The notes under the pieces were generated by a model, which worked only from the letters and a program-made list of their open reading frames with translations, made no database searches and was not told where the DNA came from. From assembly GCA_019119365.1 (NCBI GenBank), contig DWXD01000008.1, positions 1 through 44,679 on the forward strand: a stretch of 44,679 bases of DNA, read 5' to 3'. This document shows, in pieces, positions 9,000-19,766 of the stretch (positions within the stretch are counted from its first letter, which is position 1; every line of letters begins with the position of its first letter). The DNA comes from Candidatus Gemmiger stercoripullorum. Lineage in GTDB: Bacteria > Bacillota > Clostridia > Oscillospirales > Ruminococcaceae. Position numbers and translations under genes: made by a program.

Positions 9000-10444
9000 C
9001 CCGCGCCGAAAAACTGCTGCTGGCGCTGAGCGACATCCGCCCCGACTGGGTGCTGGACGCCGCGCCCAAAAACACGCTGCCCGAAACCGGCCCCCGCCCG
9101 CGCCGCAGTAAAGTGAAATACTGGGGCGCGGCGGGCGCGCTGGCGGCCTGCCTGCTGCTGGCTTTCTGGGGGCGCGAGGCGCTGGGCGGCGGCACGCCGC
9201 CGGCAGCCGCCCCACAGACGCCGCCCGCGGCCGCGGCCTCCCCTGCCCCGACAACCGCGCCCACCCCCGCCCCGGAAAACGATGCGCTTTCCAACGCCCA
9301 GCGCCCCAGCGGCGCGGCGCTGGACGAGCTGCTGGGAGAGCTGGGCACGGCGCAGGACAAGCAGCTGCTGCCCGGCGGCGGCACGGCGGGCGCAGGCATG
9401 GGATATGAGGCGCGGCTGGCTTACACAGTGGATGAGCTGGCCGACGGCAACCCCGGCGCGGGCGCGCCCGGGGTGGAAACGCTGCCGGTGTGGCGGGATG
9501 CCTCCGCCCTGCCCTACGGCCTGCCCGCCGTGGGCCTGAGCGAGCAGGCCATGACCGAAGCGCTGCAGGCGGCGGCCGCCGCGCTGGGCGTGGAACTGAC
9601 CGAAGCGACGCCCCATACGCTGGGAGAGACCGGCAGCGGGCTGGAACACCTGGACCTGCCCGAAGGCGTCGGCCCGGACAGCGTGTACAGCGTGGAGGCC
9701 GCCGCTAAAAACGGCTGGCACCTTTCGATATCCGGCGACGGGACGCTGACCGTGAGCTTTAAGGGGGAAGCCGGTTCAGAGGATTCGCTGCCCCTGCCGG
9801 AGGGCTTTGCCGCGCCCGGGCCCGACACGACGGACGCAGAAGGCCGCGCGCTGACGGCCGCGCTGGCCGAACAGTACGCCGGGCTGCTGGGCATGGAACA
9901 GCCGGTGGCCGTGAGCTATGCGGGCGATTATGACATTTACGGCGAGCGGGACCGGACCTATCTTGCCTATGAAGGCAGCGGGGACCTGGGCGAGCAGATC
10001 GTGCAGTATGCGCTGTGCCGGACCGAGTTTATCCTGGACGAGGAACAGGCGCTGCCCGGCTCGACCGGCGGGCTGTGGATGCTGCGGCGGTACGACCGCC
10101 TGGCGGCGGCCGAGTTGGTGAGCGAATACCCGCTGCTGCTGCCGGAGGAGGCCCGCGCACTGCTGGCGGCCGGTTACTACACGACCGACGTCCCGGTGGA
10201 CTGGCCGGGCGAGGACTGCATTGAAGCGGTGGAGCTGACCTACCGCGAGAGCGGCGGGCTGCTGATGCCGTTCTACCGCTTCTGGGTGCGGTGCGACGAA
10301 GCGCCCCGGAGCGAGGCCGAGCAGGCGCTGGGGCTGAACACCTACGGCGCGTTTTACGTCCCCGCCGTGCGCACCGAATACTGGTCCGCCCTGCCGGAGC
10401 AGGAGATCGCAGACGGCGGCGCCCTGCGCAAAGGCGCGCAGTAA
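8996..10444 (+). CDS. Probable membrane-anchored anti-sigma factor
   Basis: 482-residue single-pass membrane protein. A short N-terminal cytoplasmic part (1-42) begins TRAEKLLLALSDIRPDWVLDA, a pattern often seen in Clostridia proteins coupled to ECF sigma genes. It is followed by one transmembrane helix (about 43-59), an Ala/Pro/Thr-rich linker (64-95) and a large outer domain (about 100-480) that I do not recognise. There is no zinc-binding HxxxCxxC of the ZAS type. The role as anti-sigma factor is inferred from the four-base overlap with the sigma gene and the topology. The outer domain would be the signal sensor. The last residues (GGALRKGAQ) are unremarkable. Confidence 0.7.
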   Translation: MTRAEKLLLALSDIRPDWVLDAAPKNTLPETGPRPRRSKVKYWGAAGALAACLLLAFWGREALGGGTPPAAAPQTPPAAAASPAPTTAPTPAPENDALSNAQRPSGAALDELLGELGTAQDKQLLPGGGTAGAGMGYEARLAYTVDELADGNPGAGAPGVETLPVWRDASALPYGLPAVGLSEQAMTEALQAAAAALGVELTEATPHTLGETGSGLEHLDLPEGVGPDSVYSVEAAAKNGWHLSISGDGTLTVSFKGEAGSEDSLPLPEGFAAPGPDTTDAEGRALTAALAEQYAGLLGMEQPVAVSYAGDYDIYGERDRTYLAYEGSGDLGEQIVQYALCRTEFILDEEQALPGSTGGLWMLRRYDRLAAAELVSEYPLLLPEEARALLAAGYYTTDVPVDWPGEDCIEAVELTYRESGGLLMPFYRFWVRCDEAPRSEAEQALGLNTYGAFYVPAVRTEYWSALPEQEIADGGALRKGAQ

Positions 10445-10471
10445 ACGCATAAAGGCGGCGCGCCGTTTGTT

Positions 10472-11785
10472 TTATGGCAGGGTTTTGCGCATCCGGCGCA
10501 GCAAAAGGAAGGCGACGGCGGCGACGAGGGTTTCGCACACGGGGAAAGCCAGCCACACGCCCGGCATGCCGAAGGCGGCGGCGAGCGCGACGGCCAGCGG
10601 CACGATGACGACCAGCCCGCGCAAAAGCGAGACCGCCTGCGCAGGCACGGCCTGCTCGACGGAGGCAAAATAGACAGCCAGAATGATGTTGGCCCCGGCG
10701 AACGGCGCGGCCAGGAAATAAAGCCGCAGCCCCTGCACGGCAATGGCCTGCAAAGCGGGGTCGCTCTCGCTGTTGAAAATGGCGGCGATGGGCCCGGCGC
10801 CAAAGAAAACCACCGCATACAGCACAGCGGAAAATGCCAGCGCCGCCGCCAGCGCATACCGCAGCAGCGCGCGCAGCTGCGGGCGCTGCCGCCGCCCCCA
10901 CGCGCGGCTGACAAGCGGCTGCGCGCCCTGGGCAATGCCGGTGTAGACCGAGAGCACGACAAGCGAAAGGTTGGCCACAACGCCGTAAGCCGCCACGCCG
11001 GTGTTGCCCGCCAGCCCCAGGATCAGCGTGTTGAAGGTGATCATGACCACCGCGCCGGAAAACTGGTCGAGAAAGGACGGCACGCCGAGCGCCAGCACCT
11101 GCCCGGCCGTGCGCAGCCGCGGCCGCACCCGCGCAAGGTGGAAGCCGCGGCGGCTGCCCAGCCAGTGCGGGGCCTGCACAAGCACGCCGATGACCGGCGA
11201 AAACCCGGTGGCAAGCACCGCGCCGAAGATGCCGAGCCCGCAGGGGAAGATGAAGATATAATCCATGACGACGTTGGCCAGGCTGCCGCTGACCGTGGCC
11301 GCCATGGCCAGCTGCGGCGCGCCGTCGTTGCGCACAAAGCAGACAAGCACATCGTTGAGCAGAAACGCCGGGGAAAACAGCAGCAGCACGCGCAGGTAGG
11401 TGGCGGTCATGGCGGCGGTCGCGCCGTCCGCGCCGAGCAGTGCGGCCAGCGCCGGGGCCGCGAAAGCCCCCAGCGCCGCAAAAACCGCGGCGGCCGCGGC
11501 GGCCATGGCCAGCGTGTGGGTAAAGACAGAATCGGCGCGGCGGGCGGCCCCCTGGCTGCGCAGGATGGCAAACCGCGTGGCCCCGCCCATGCCCAGCAGC
11601 AGCCCGGCGCCGTGGATGACGTTGTAGACCGGGATGGCCAGGTTGAGCGCCGCCAGGCCGGTGGCCCCAAGGCCCCGGGCCACAAAGAAGGTATCGGCCA
11701 GGATGTAGCAGGATACGGCCGCCATGCCCAACACGCTGAGGGAAGCGTAGCGGGCAAATTCGGCGGGCAGGGACGGGTGTTTCAT
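10472..11785 (-). CDS. MATE family multidrug/cation exporter
   Basis: 437-residue polytopic protein with twelve predicted helices in two similar halves, typical of MATE antiporters that expel cationic compounds or metabolites using H+ or Na+ gradients. The N terminus YASLSVLGMAAVSCYILADTFF is the usual first helix with the Asp of the family (ADTFFVARGLGATGLAALNLAIP). The second half repeats the pattern around GVVANLSLVVLSVYTGIAQGAQPLVSRAWG. The start is supported by AAAGGAGC. No adjacent regulator is seen. It is followed on the other strand by the sigma-factor unit, with which it converges. Substrate unknown. Confidence 0.9.
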   Translation of the reverse strand: MKHPSLPAEFARYASLSVLGMAAVSCYILADTFFVARGLGATGLAALNLAIPVYNVIHGAGLLLGMGGATRFAILRSQGAARRADSVFTHTLAMAAAAAAVFAALGAFAAPALAALLGADGATAAMTATYLRVLLLFSPAFLLNDVLVCFVRNDGAPQLAMAATVSGSLANVVMDYIFIFPCGLGIFGAVLATGFSPVIGVLVQAPHWLGSRRGFHLARVRPRLRTAGQVLALGVPSFLDQFSGAVVMITFNTLILGLAGNTGVAAYGVVANLSLVVLSVYTGIAQGAQPLVSRAWGRRQRPQLRALLRYALAAALAFSAVLYAVVFFGAGPIAAIFNSESDPALQAIAVQGLRLYFLAAPFAGANIILAVYFASVEQAVPAQAVSLLRGLVVIVPLAVALAAAFGMPGVWLAFPVCETLVAAVAFLLLRRMRKTLP

Positions 11786-11843
11786 GAACGGGCTCCTTTT
11801 TGCTCTTTTTTCTTGATTTCTTGCTTGCGCTTGCGGATTGCAA

Positions 11844-11897
11844 AAAGCGCCCGCTCTGCCCTTTCAATGGCCTACAGGGCAGAGCCAGGCGCTTTGC
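11844..11897 (-). terminator. aspS rho-independent terminator
   Basis: On the minus strand a long stem (AAAGCGCC..GGCTCTGCCC paired with GGGCAGAGC.GGGCGCTTT) closes a loop of about 15 bases and ends in TTTTTG. It lies about 35 bases after the aspS stop, between aspS and the MATE gene. Confidence 0.85.
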
Positions 11898-11930
11898 AGC
11901 GGCCGCCATCCGGCGATGGCGGGGTATATT

Positions 11931-13712
<1,782 letters not shown>

Positions 13713-13773
13713 ACTTTCATGCCCCTTTTCATGCGGCGGCAGGCCGCAAAAATCATTTGACTTCTGAACCATC

Positions 13774-13802
13774 ATTATACCGCGTCAAAAGCGTTTTGGC
13801 AA
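13774..13802 (-). promoter_or_regulatory. aspS promoter
   Basis: Minus-strand TTGCCA (13802-13797), 17-base spacer, TATAAT (13779-13774). It gives a leader of about 55 bases with no visible T-box. Confidence 0.75.
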
Positions 13803-13816
13803 GGGCTGCGGGGCGT

Positions 13817-15028
13817 TTAGCGGCGATGTTTGCGCAGCAGCGCAAGGCCCAGCGCGCCGAGCGCCGCGCCCGCGCCGAGCAGCGTGAGCGGGAAGGCGTC
13901 GGCTGTCTGCGGCACGGCCGGGGCGGGCGTGGGCGCAGGCGATGCCGCCGGGGCGGCCGTGGGCGCGCCGCCCGCATCAACCCCTGCGACGGGGTTGGCG
14001 GTCGGGGCGGGGGTAGCGGGCCGGGCCGGGGTGGGCGCGGCCGTTGGGGCGGCCGTGGCCGTCGGCACAGGCGCAGCGCTCGGGGCGGGCGCAGCCGTCG
14101 GCTGCGGCGTGGCCGTCGGCCGGGGCGACGGCGTTGGGGCCGGGGCGCTGGCGACGGTGTTGACGAACAGCGCCTGCACGGCGTCCTGCGGGGGCGTCAG
14201 CGTGTTGCCCTGCGCATCCCTCAGGCGGGTAAAGGCGGTCAGCTCCGCTGCAAGGCCGCCCGCGCCGTCGTCGGTGACGGTGATCTGCGCCTCATAGACC
14301 GTGGCGTCGAGCGTGACCGTATCGCCCGCAGGCGCGCCGGTCCCGCTTTGCTCGGTGATGCGGTAGGTATAAACGCCGGTGATCGCACCGGTTGCGGCGG
14401 GCTGCGGCTGGCGGCGGGCACGGGCAGTCTCGGCGGTGGCGGATTCAGGCGTGGCCGGGGCGGCGGCCCCGGCGCTGCCGCCGGGCTGCTGCGCCTGCGG
14501 CTCCGGCTGCGCGCTTTCGGGCGTGGCGGCGTGTGAAGCCGCCTGTGCGCGCGCCGTATCCAGCAGGCGGGACAGATCGAGCGTGAACGCCCCGGCAGGC
14601 CGGGCGGCCGAAAGCGTCAGCGTGTCCTGCACCGGCAGCCGGGCGGCGTTGGGGTTTGTGCCGGGGGCCGGGGCGATGCGGAAGGTATAGCTCTCCCCTT
14701 CCGCCCAGCCGGTGCGGTCGCCGGTCAGCTCTTTCGCGACCGGCAGCTCGATGCGCGCGCCCGCCGGGTCAAAAGCGGCCGTATAGGTGTTTGTGAAGGT
14801 GACGGTGACGGGATCGGAGCCCATCGCGCCCGAAAAGCGCGCGTCCGCCGCCGTGAACGTGCCGCCCGCCGGTTCGGCGGCGGCCCCGGTCAGCGTAAAG
14901 CCGAGCGGAAGCGCGGCGGCGGGTTCGGTCACACTGTAGGCGAGCCCCTGCACGTCGGGCACGGTCAGCGCTTCGCCCGCGCGCAGCGTGAAGGCCGCTT
15001 CGCCCGCAGGCGAAAAGGTCAGGCTTTC
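13817..15028 (-). pseudogene. C-terminal part of the VWA surface protein, after an in-frame TAG
   Basis: This continues the reading frame of the gene at 15029-17587 with no shift; only one TAG codon (15029-15031) separates them. The region encodes a pilin-type isopeptide domain (FSGAMGSDPVTVTFTNTYT, then PVAKELTGDRTGW, ESYTFRIAP, GVYTYRITEQSG, YEAQITVTDDG, ALFVNT), a Pro/Ala/Thr-rich wall-spanning stretch (about 130 residues) and a sorting signal VPQTAD + hydrophobic helix + RKHRR. No ribosome binding site precedes the nearest internal start (GTG 14962), so independent translation is unlikely. Without readthrough or suppression this part is not made and the protein would not be anchored. Confidence 0.8.
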
Positions 15029-17587
15029 CTACGCCGTGGCGCCGTCCGCCGCGCGGCGCTGGACCGGGACGGTCTGCCCGGCTTTGGCCGGGATGGAGAG
15101 GGTGAACGCGAATTCGGCCTGCTGCGGCGCCGTGAAGCCGGGCGCGGCTTCGACCTGCTTGGCGATGGTCAGCGCGGCGGGCGCGCGCAGCGCCAGGCGC
15201 CCGTTGTTGCCGAGATAGCTGACAAAGCGGCCGTCGTAGACATCCTGGCCCCGAAAGGTCGGATAGTACGCGGCGGCGGCCGTGGCCGTGGGGTCGGCGG
15301 TCTTGAGGCGGATCAAATCGCTGAGGTTGCCCAGGCGCGGCGCGCCGCGGCGGATGGACCAGCCTTCCGCCGTGCGCGTGACATAGGGGGCCATGCTTTC
15401 GCCGCTGCGCTCATAGACATAGGTGCGGGCGGTGACGGCGCTGCCCGCGCCCGCGTAGTAGCTCTGCTGGATGTAGTAGCTGCGGCCGGGGTCGAACACG
15501 GCGGCGTCGGCGCGCCGGGTACAGGCGCGGTCAAGGTAGACCGGCAGGTCCTGCTGCAGAAAATAGAAGGGGTTGGTATCCGCCGAGGTGAAAGCCGCGT
15601 TGCTGCTGCCGACCGTGACGGTCCCCTCCCGGTCGTCCTCATAGAGGTTGGAGTAAAAATAGACCTGTCCGTTTTCGGTGTGGGCGGCGAGGTATTCGGC
15701 GCTGACGCCGCCCTGCGCCGGGTCGGTGTTGAGGGTGCCGTCGGCGCGCAGCACGCCGTCCTGCAGCCCGACGGTGTACAGCACGCGCAGCGGGTAGGCG
15801 TTGTTGGTCGTGTTGTCGGTGGGGACGCCGTCCACATCCAGTGTGACCGTGTTGACGCGGATCGGGATGGCCGCCGCGGGCACGGCGACCTGCAGCGTCT
15901 GGCGGCCGCTGGCGTCGGCGCTGACCGTTACGAGAATGTCGTCGATGTTGCCGCGGCCGTAGACCGGGCTGTCAAACGTTTTGCCGCCGCCGGCCGTGGC
16001 AAAGTGGCCGGTATAGGTCTGCAGCGTGCCGCCGCCCGGCTGCGGCACGGCGGCCGGGACAAAGTCCGCTTCCAGGTCAAACTGTGTGCCCGCCCACAGG
16101 ATGCTCTTGACCCGCTCCACCTGCATATAATCGCCGATGGGGTCGGTGTAGGTCAGGTACCCGCTGTGCACAGGGTCGTCGTCCTCGACCTTGGTGGGGC
16201 CCTGGGCCGTGTTGGTGATGGTGCTGATAATCTGCTGGAAAGCGTCCCAGAGGTCGTCGGCGTTATCGGCCGGGTAGTAGGCGTCGGGGTAGTTGAGGCT
16301 GGCCGGGGCATACGGCGGCGGGGCGATGTCGACGGTATAATCCTCCACCCGGCCGGAGCGCGTGTACTGGACGGCGGGCGGCGTGCCGGTGCGGTACTGC
16401 TGCCAGGCCGCGTTGACGGCGTCGACGGCGGGGATCGAGGTCGGCGCAAACTGGTTCTGGCGGTCCCAGTAGGCGCCGGGTTCCAGAACCAGGTCGGCCA
16501 TCGTGCGCATACCCTCGTTCTGGTCAGCGGTCATGAAACCGATGGTGTAGGCCCTGGCCGCGCCGCTGCCATCTGGATAATAGTGGGCGCTGACCCGGTT
16601 TTTCATGTAGGCGGCTGTGACGAGCGGCATAAAGCCGTTGCCGCTGTGCGGCGTGTTGTTGTCGCCGCTGCCGATGGGGGTGTTGGTCAGGCCGTTCCAC
16701 CATTCGCCGCCGGAAGCCGCGGCCGAGAAGGTCGTGGGCGCGCCGTCCGACATCAGGATCAGGTTGGGGATGCGGGTAAAGGTCTGGCCTTCGAGCTCGA
16801 CCGTCGTCGAGGCGGTCGCCGCCAGCATCTCGAACCCGCCGTACAGCCCGGCGTGGATGTTTGTGTAGGAATCGAGCGGGATCGTGCGGTCAAGCCCGAC
16901 CTGGCAGGTGACCTGCACGTTGCCGTTGTTGCCGTCGTCCGCACCCGGCGTGGCCGCCCAGTGTGAGATGACAAGATACTGCTTGTCCGCGCGCGGGGCG
17001 ACAGATTGCAAATCGAGCATATCCTGCGCGCCGCGGTTGAACACGACGATGCCGACGCGGTTTTCCGCGCTGGCGTTGGCAAGCGTGTCAATGGCCTGGT
17101 TGACAGCGTCGACCATGGCCTGCACGCGGGAACCGGCCTGGTCGGTGACGGTCCCCTGGCCGTTTTCGTACTGCCCCCAGGCCATGCTGGCCGAGAAATC
17201 GAGCACAAAGACGACGTCGACCGGGGCGCGGGTGGCCGAGATGAGCTGGGTGGAGGTCGCCAGCGCCGAGTAGGCGATGAGGAAATCGGAATCGTTGTCG
17301 ATCTCAATGGTCCCGACGTCGCCCGCAAACGTCATGCCGGTGGTGGAGACGGTCTTGTCCACCCAGACACGGCCGTCCTGCAGGGTGGAATCGGCCGCGC
17401 CGAGGCTGGCCTGGTAGCCGTCGCGGGTGTCGGGGTCGGCCACGCGCACGCCTTCGGGCGCGGCGGCCGCCCGGGCCGGCAGCGGGGCCGCGAACAGCGC
17501 CGCCGCCAGCACGCAGGCGAGGGCGCGCGCCGCGGCGCGGGCGAAAGAGCGTTTTGCGTTCCGTTCCCGTAGGGGGAGCTTGCACAT
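15029..17587 (-). CDS. VWA-domain surface protein (adhesin/pilin tip-like), N-terminal part
   Basis: 852 residues up to a TAG; the intact protein would be 1256 residues. A basic N terminus and hydrophobic core (about 18-40, ending ARAAAA) form a signal peptide. A von Willebrand A domain starts near residue 123 with the metal site DFSAS (130-134) and continues through NLILMSDGAPTTF. It is followed by Cna-B/pilin-like segments: YLTYTDPIGDYMQVE, VNTVTLDVDGVPTDN and ALTIAKQVEAAPGF near the end. This architecture is typical of Gram-positive wall-anchored adhesins and pilus-tip proteins. ATG 17587 is chosen because GGAAAGGA lies upstream and the signal peptide begins there. The gene lies alone between terminators and no sortase is in the window. 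The TAG falls in the last repeat domain, between GATA and ESLTF. Confidence 0.85.
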   Translation of the reverse strand: MCKLPLRERNAKRSFARAAARALACVLAAALFAAPLPARAAAAPEGVRVADPDTRDGYQASLGAADSTLQDGRVWVDKTVSTTGMTFAGDVGTIEIDNDSDFLIAYSALATSTQLISATRAPVDVVFVLDFSASMAWGQYENGQGTVTDQAGSRVQAMVDAVNQAIDTLANASAENRVGIVVFNRGAQDMLDLQSVAPRADKQYLVISHWAATPGADDGNNGNVQVTCQVGLDRTIPLDSYTNIHAGLYGGFEMLAATASTTVELEGQTFTRIPNLILMSDGAPTTFSAAASGGEWWNGLTNTPIGSGDNNTPHSGNGFMPLVTAAYMKNRVSAHYYPDGSGAARAYTIGFMTADQNEGMRTMADLVLEPGAYWDRQNQFAPTSIPAVDAVNAAWQQYRTGTPPAVQYTRSGRVEDYTVDIAPPPYAPASLNYPDAYYPADNADDLWDAFQQIISTITNTAQGPTKVEDDDPVHSGYLTYTDPIGDYMQVERVKSILWAGTQFDLEADFVPAAVPQPGGGTLQTYTGHFATAGGGKTFDSPVYGRGNIDDILVTVSADASGRQTLQVAVPAAAIPIRVNTVTLDVDGVPTDNTTNNAYPLRVLYTVGLQDGVLRADGTLNTDPAQGGVSAEYLAAHTENGQVYFYSNLYEDDREGTVTVGSSNAAFTSADTNPFYFLQQDLPVYLDRACTRRADAAVFDPGRSYYIQQSYYAGAGSAVTARTYVYERSGESMAPYVTRTAEGWSIRRGAPRLGNLSDLIRLKTADPTATAAAAYYPTFRGQDVYDGRFVSYLGNNGRLALRAPAALTIAKQVEAAPGFTAPQQAEFAFTLSIPAKAGQTVPVQRRAADGATA

Positions 17588-17660
17588 AAGGGCATCGTCC
17601 TTTCCGGTTGTTGTAGAAGTTCGATGCCAGTATACGCCGCTTTTTGTGCGGACATGGTCG

Positions 17661-17693
17661 AAAAAGCGCCCCGCAGGCAAAGCCTGCGGGGCG
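17661..17693 (-). terminator. V-ATPase operon terminator
   Basis: Minus-strand perfect stem CGCCCCGCAGGC/GCCTGCGGGGCG with a 3-base loop followed by TTTTT, starting about 12 bases after the subunit D stop codon. Confidence 0.92.
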
Positions 17694-17705
17694 TGGACCG
17701 GGCGC

Positions 17706-18320
17706 TTATTTCTGCTTCTGGTTTTTGATGACCTTGAGGCGGCCGAACTCCTCGCGCTCTTTTTCGCTCAGCGCTTCGTCGATCATCTTGATCGTGGCCT
17801 GCATCTGCGGGATCTGCACGTTGCCGAGCGCGTTGGCGCGCTTCTGGGTCTTGCGGATGGCTTCGGCCAGGCGCACGACGCTGGTTTCGACTTCGGCCAG
17901 CTCAACGGTCAGGGCCTTGACCTCGTTGAACTTCAGGTAGGCCGTGTCCAGCGTGCCGTTGGTGGATTCCAGCCCGTAGTACAGCCCGAGCGGGGCGCTG
18001 GGCTTGAGCGTGACGGTGGGCAGCTCAACGCCCATGACGCTGCGCCGGGCGACCTGCAGGCCGTGTTCGACCGGAACGCTGGCCGTGAACTCGCCGACCG
18101 AGCCCAGCGTGATGTTGGCGCGCTGCAAGGCGGCGTAGGCTTCGGCGTAGGCGGCGCTGATCTTGTCCTGGATCGCGGCGGCACGGTCGATCAGGCGCAT
18201 CATCTCGCGCACGAGGATGTTGCGCTTGCGGTCCATCAGTTCGTAGCCCTGGCTGGCCAGCGCCAGACTGCGCCGGGTCGCCATCAGGTTGGATTTTGTG
18301 GGAAAGACTTGCTGGGCCAT
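17706..18320 (-). CDS. atpD: V-type ATPase subunit D (central stalk)
   Basis: 204-residue central rotor shaft subunit that turns inside the A3B3 head. The start AQQVFPTKSNLMATRRSLALASQGYELMDRKRNIL is the highly conserved N-terminal helix, and the C-terminal helix contains RLAEAIRKTQKRANALGNVQIP, the diagnostic NALE/NALG..P stretch. Both are long coiled-coil helices. ATG 18320 has AGGGGGTGG upstream. Last gene of the operon, 54 bases after subunit B, with a strong terminator behind it. Confidence 0.95.
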   Translation of the reverse strand: MAQQVFPTKSNLMATRRSLALASQGYELMDRKRNILVREMMRLIDRAAAIQDKISAAYAEAYAALQRANITLGSVGEFTASVPVEHGLQVARRSVMGVELPTVTLKPSAPLGLYYGLESTNGTLDTAYLKFNEVKALTVELAEVETSVVRLAEAIRKTQKRANALGNVQIPQMQATIKMIDEALSEKEREEFGRLKVIKNQKQK

Positions 18321-18374
18321 GTTGCCACCCCCTTGGGAAAGGATACGGGCGGACGGGATATCCGCCCCCACAGT

Positions 18375-19766
18375 TTACTTTTTGGCCTGCAGGCGCGCTT
18401 TGGCCGGTTCATAGTATTTGTCCAGCGTGGCGTCGTCACAGCGGTCAAGCGCGGTGCGCGGCAGCGCCGCCAGCAGCTCCCAGCCGAGGTCGAGCGTTTC
18501 TTCCATCGTGCGGTCGGTGTTGCCCTGGCCGATGAACTTCTGCTCGAACGCGCGGCCGAACTGCATCAGGCGCTTGTCGTCGGCGGAGAGTTCCTCCTCG
18601 CCGATGACGCTGGCCAGCGCTTTGGCGTCCTGCACTTTGGCGTAGCAGGCGAACAGCTGGTTGGACAGCGTGACATGGTCGGCGCGGGTGTAGCCTTCGC
18701 CGATGCCGTCCTTCATTAAGCGGGACAGACTCGGCAGCACCGAGATGGGCGGGTAGATGCCGGTGGCGTCCATGCCGCGGTCCAGCACGATCTGACCTTC
18801 GGTGATGTAGCCGGTCAGGTCGGGGATCGGGTGGGTGATGTCGTCGTTGGGCATGGTCAAAATCGGGATCTGGGTGACGGAGCCCTGGCTGCCCTTGATG
18901 ATGCCCGCACGCTCGTAGAGGCTTGCAAGGTCGGAATACAGGTAGCCGGGGAAGCCTTTGCGGGCCGGGATCTCGCCCTTGGAGGAGGAGAACTCGCGCA
19001 CGGCTTCGCAGTAGCTGGTCATATCGGTCAGGATGACCAGCACATTTTTGTTGAGGTCGAACGCCAGATACTCGGCCACGGTCAGCGCGGCGCGCGGCGT
19101 GATGATACGCTCGATGATCGGGTCGTTGGCGAGGTTGAGCAGCATGACGACGCGGTCCATGGCGTCGGCGCTGACAAAGGAATCGCGGAAATACTCGGCC
19201 ACGTCGTTCTTGACGCCCATGGCGGCAAAGACGATGGCGAAGTCCGAACCATCCGAAACGCTGGCCTGGCGCACAATCTGCACGGCGAGCTCGTTGTGCT
19301 TCATGCCGGAGCCGGAGAAGATCGGCAGCTTCTGGCCGCGGATCAGCGTGGTCAGGCAGTCGATGGCCGAGATGCCGGTGTGGATGTAGTTGCGCGGGTA
19401 GACGCGGCTGACCGGGTTGATGGGCGCGCCGTTGACATCGCGGCGGGCGGCCGGGTAGATATCGCCGAGGCCGTCGATCGGGCGGCCGAGACCGTCCAGA
19501 ACGCGGCCGAGCAGCTCCGGGCTGAGGTCGACCATCATCGGGTGGCCGGTCAGCACGGTGCGGGTGTTCTGCAAGCTCAGGCCGTTCGCGCCCTCAAAGA
19601 CCTGGATGACGCAGCGGTCATCCTCGACCATGACGGTGCGGCCCAGGCGGGTGGAGCCGTTGTCGAGGTGCAGCTCGACCATTTCGTCGTACTGCACGCC
19701 GGGCACGCCTTCGAGCACGACCAGCGAGCCGTTGATCTGGGAAAGACCGATATGTTCAAGGATCAT
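18375..19766 (-). CDS. atpB: V-type ATPase subunit B
   Basis: Non-catalytic nucleotide-binding-fold subunit of the A3B3 head, 463 residues. It lacks a Walker A lysine loop: the corresponding stretch reads [18 protein letters not shown], as in other B subunits. Other landmarks are the beta-barrel start [61 protein letters not shown], and [32 protein letters not shown]. The ATG overlaps the stop of subunit A by four bases (ATGA), indicating coupled translation. Confidence 0.97.
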   Translation of the reverse strand: MILEHIGLSQINGSLVVLEGVPGVQYDEMVELHLDNGSTRLGRTVMVEDDRCVIQVFEGANGLSLQNTRTVLTGHPMMVDLSPELLGRVLDGLGRPIDGLGDIYPAARRDVNGAPINPVSRVYPRNYIHTGISAIDCLTTLIRGQKLPIFSGSGMKHNELAVQIVRQASVSDGSDFAIVFAAMGVKNDVAEYFRDSFVSADAMDRVVMLLNLANDPIIERIITPRAALTVAEYLAFDLNKNVLVILTDMTSYCEAVREFSSSKGEIPARKGFPGYLYSDLASLYERAGIIKGSQGSVTQIPILTMPNDDITHPIPDLTGYITEGQIVLDRGMDATGIYPPISVLPSLSRLMKDGIGEGYTRADHVTLSNQLFACYAKVQDAKALASVIGEEELSADDKRLMQFGRAFEQKFIGQGNTDRTMEETLDLGWELLAALPRTALDRCDDATLDKYYEPAKARLQAKK

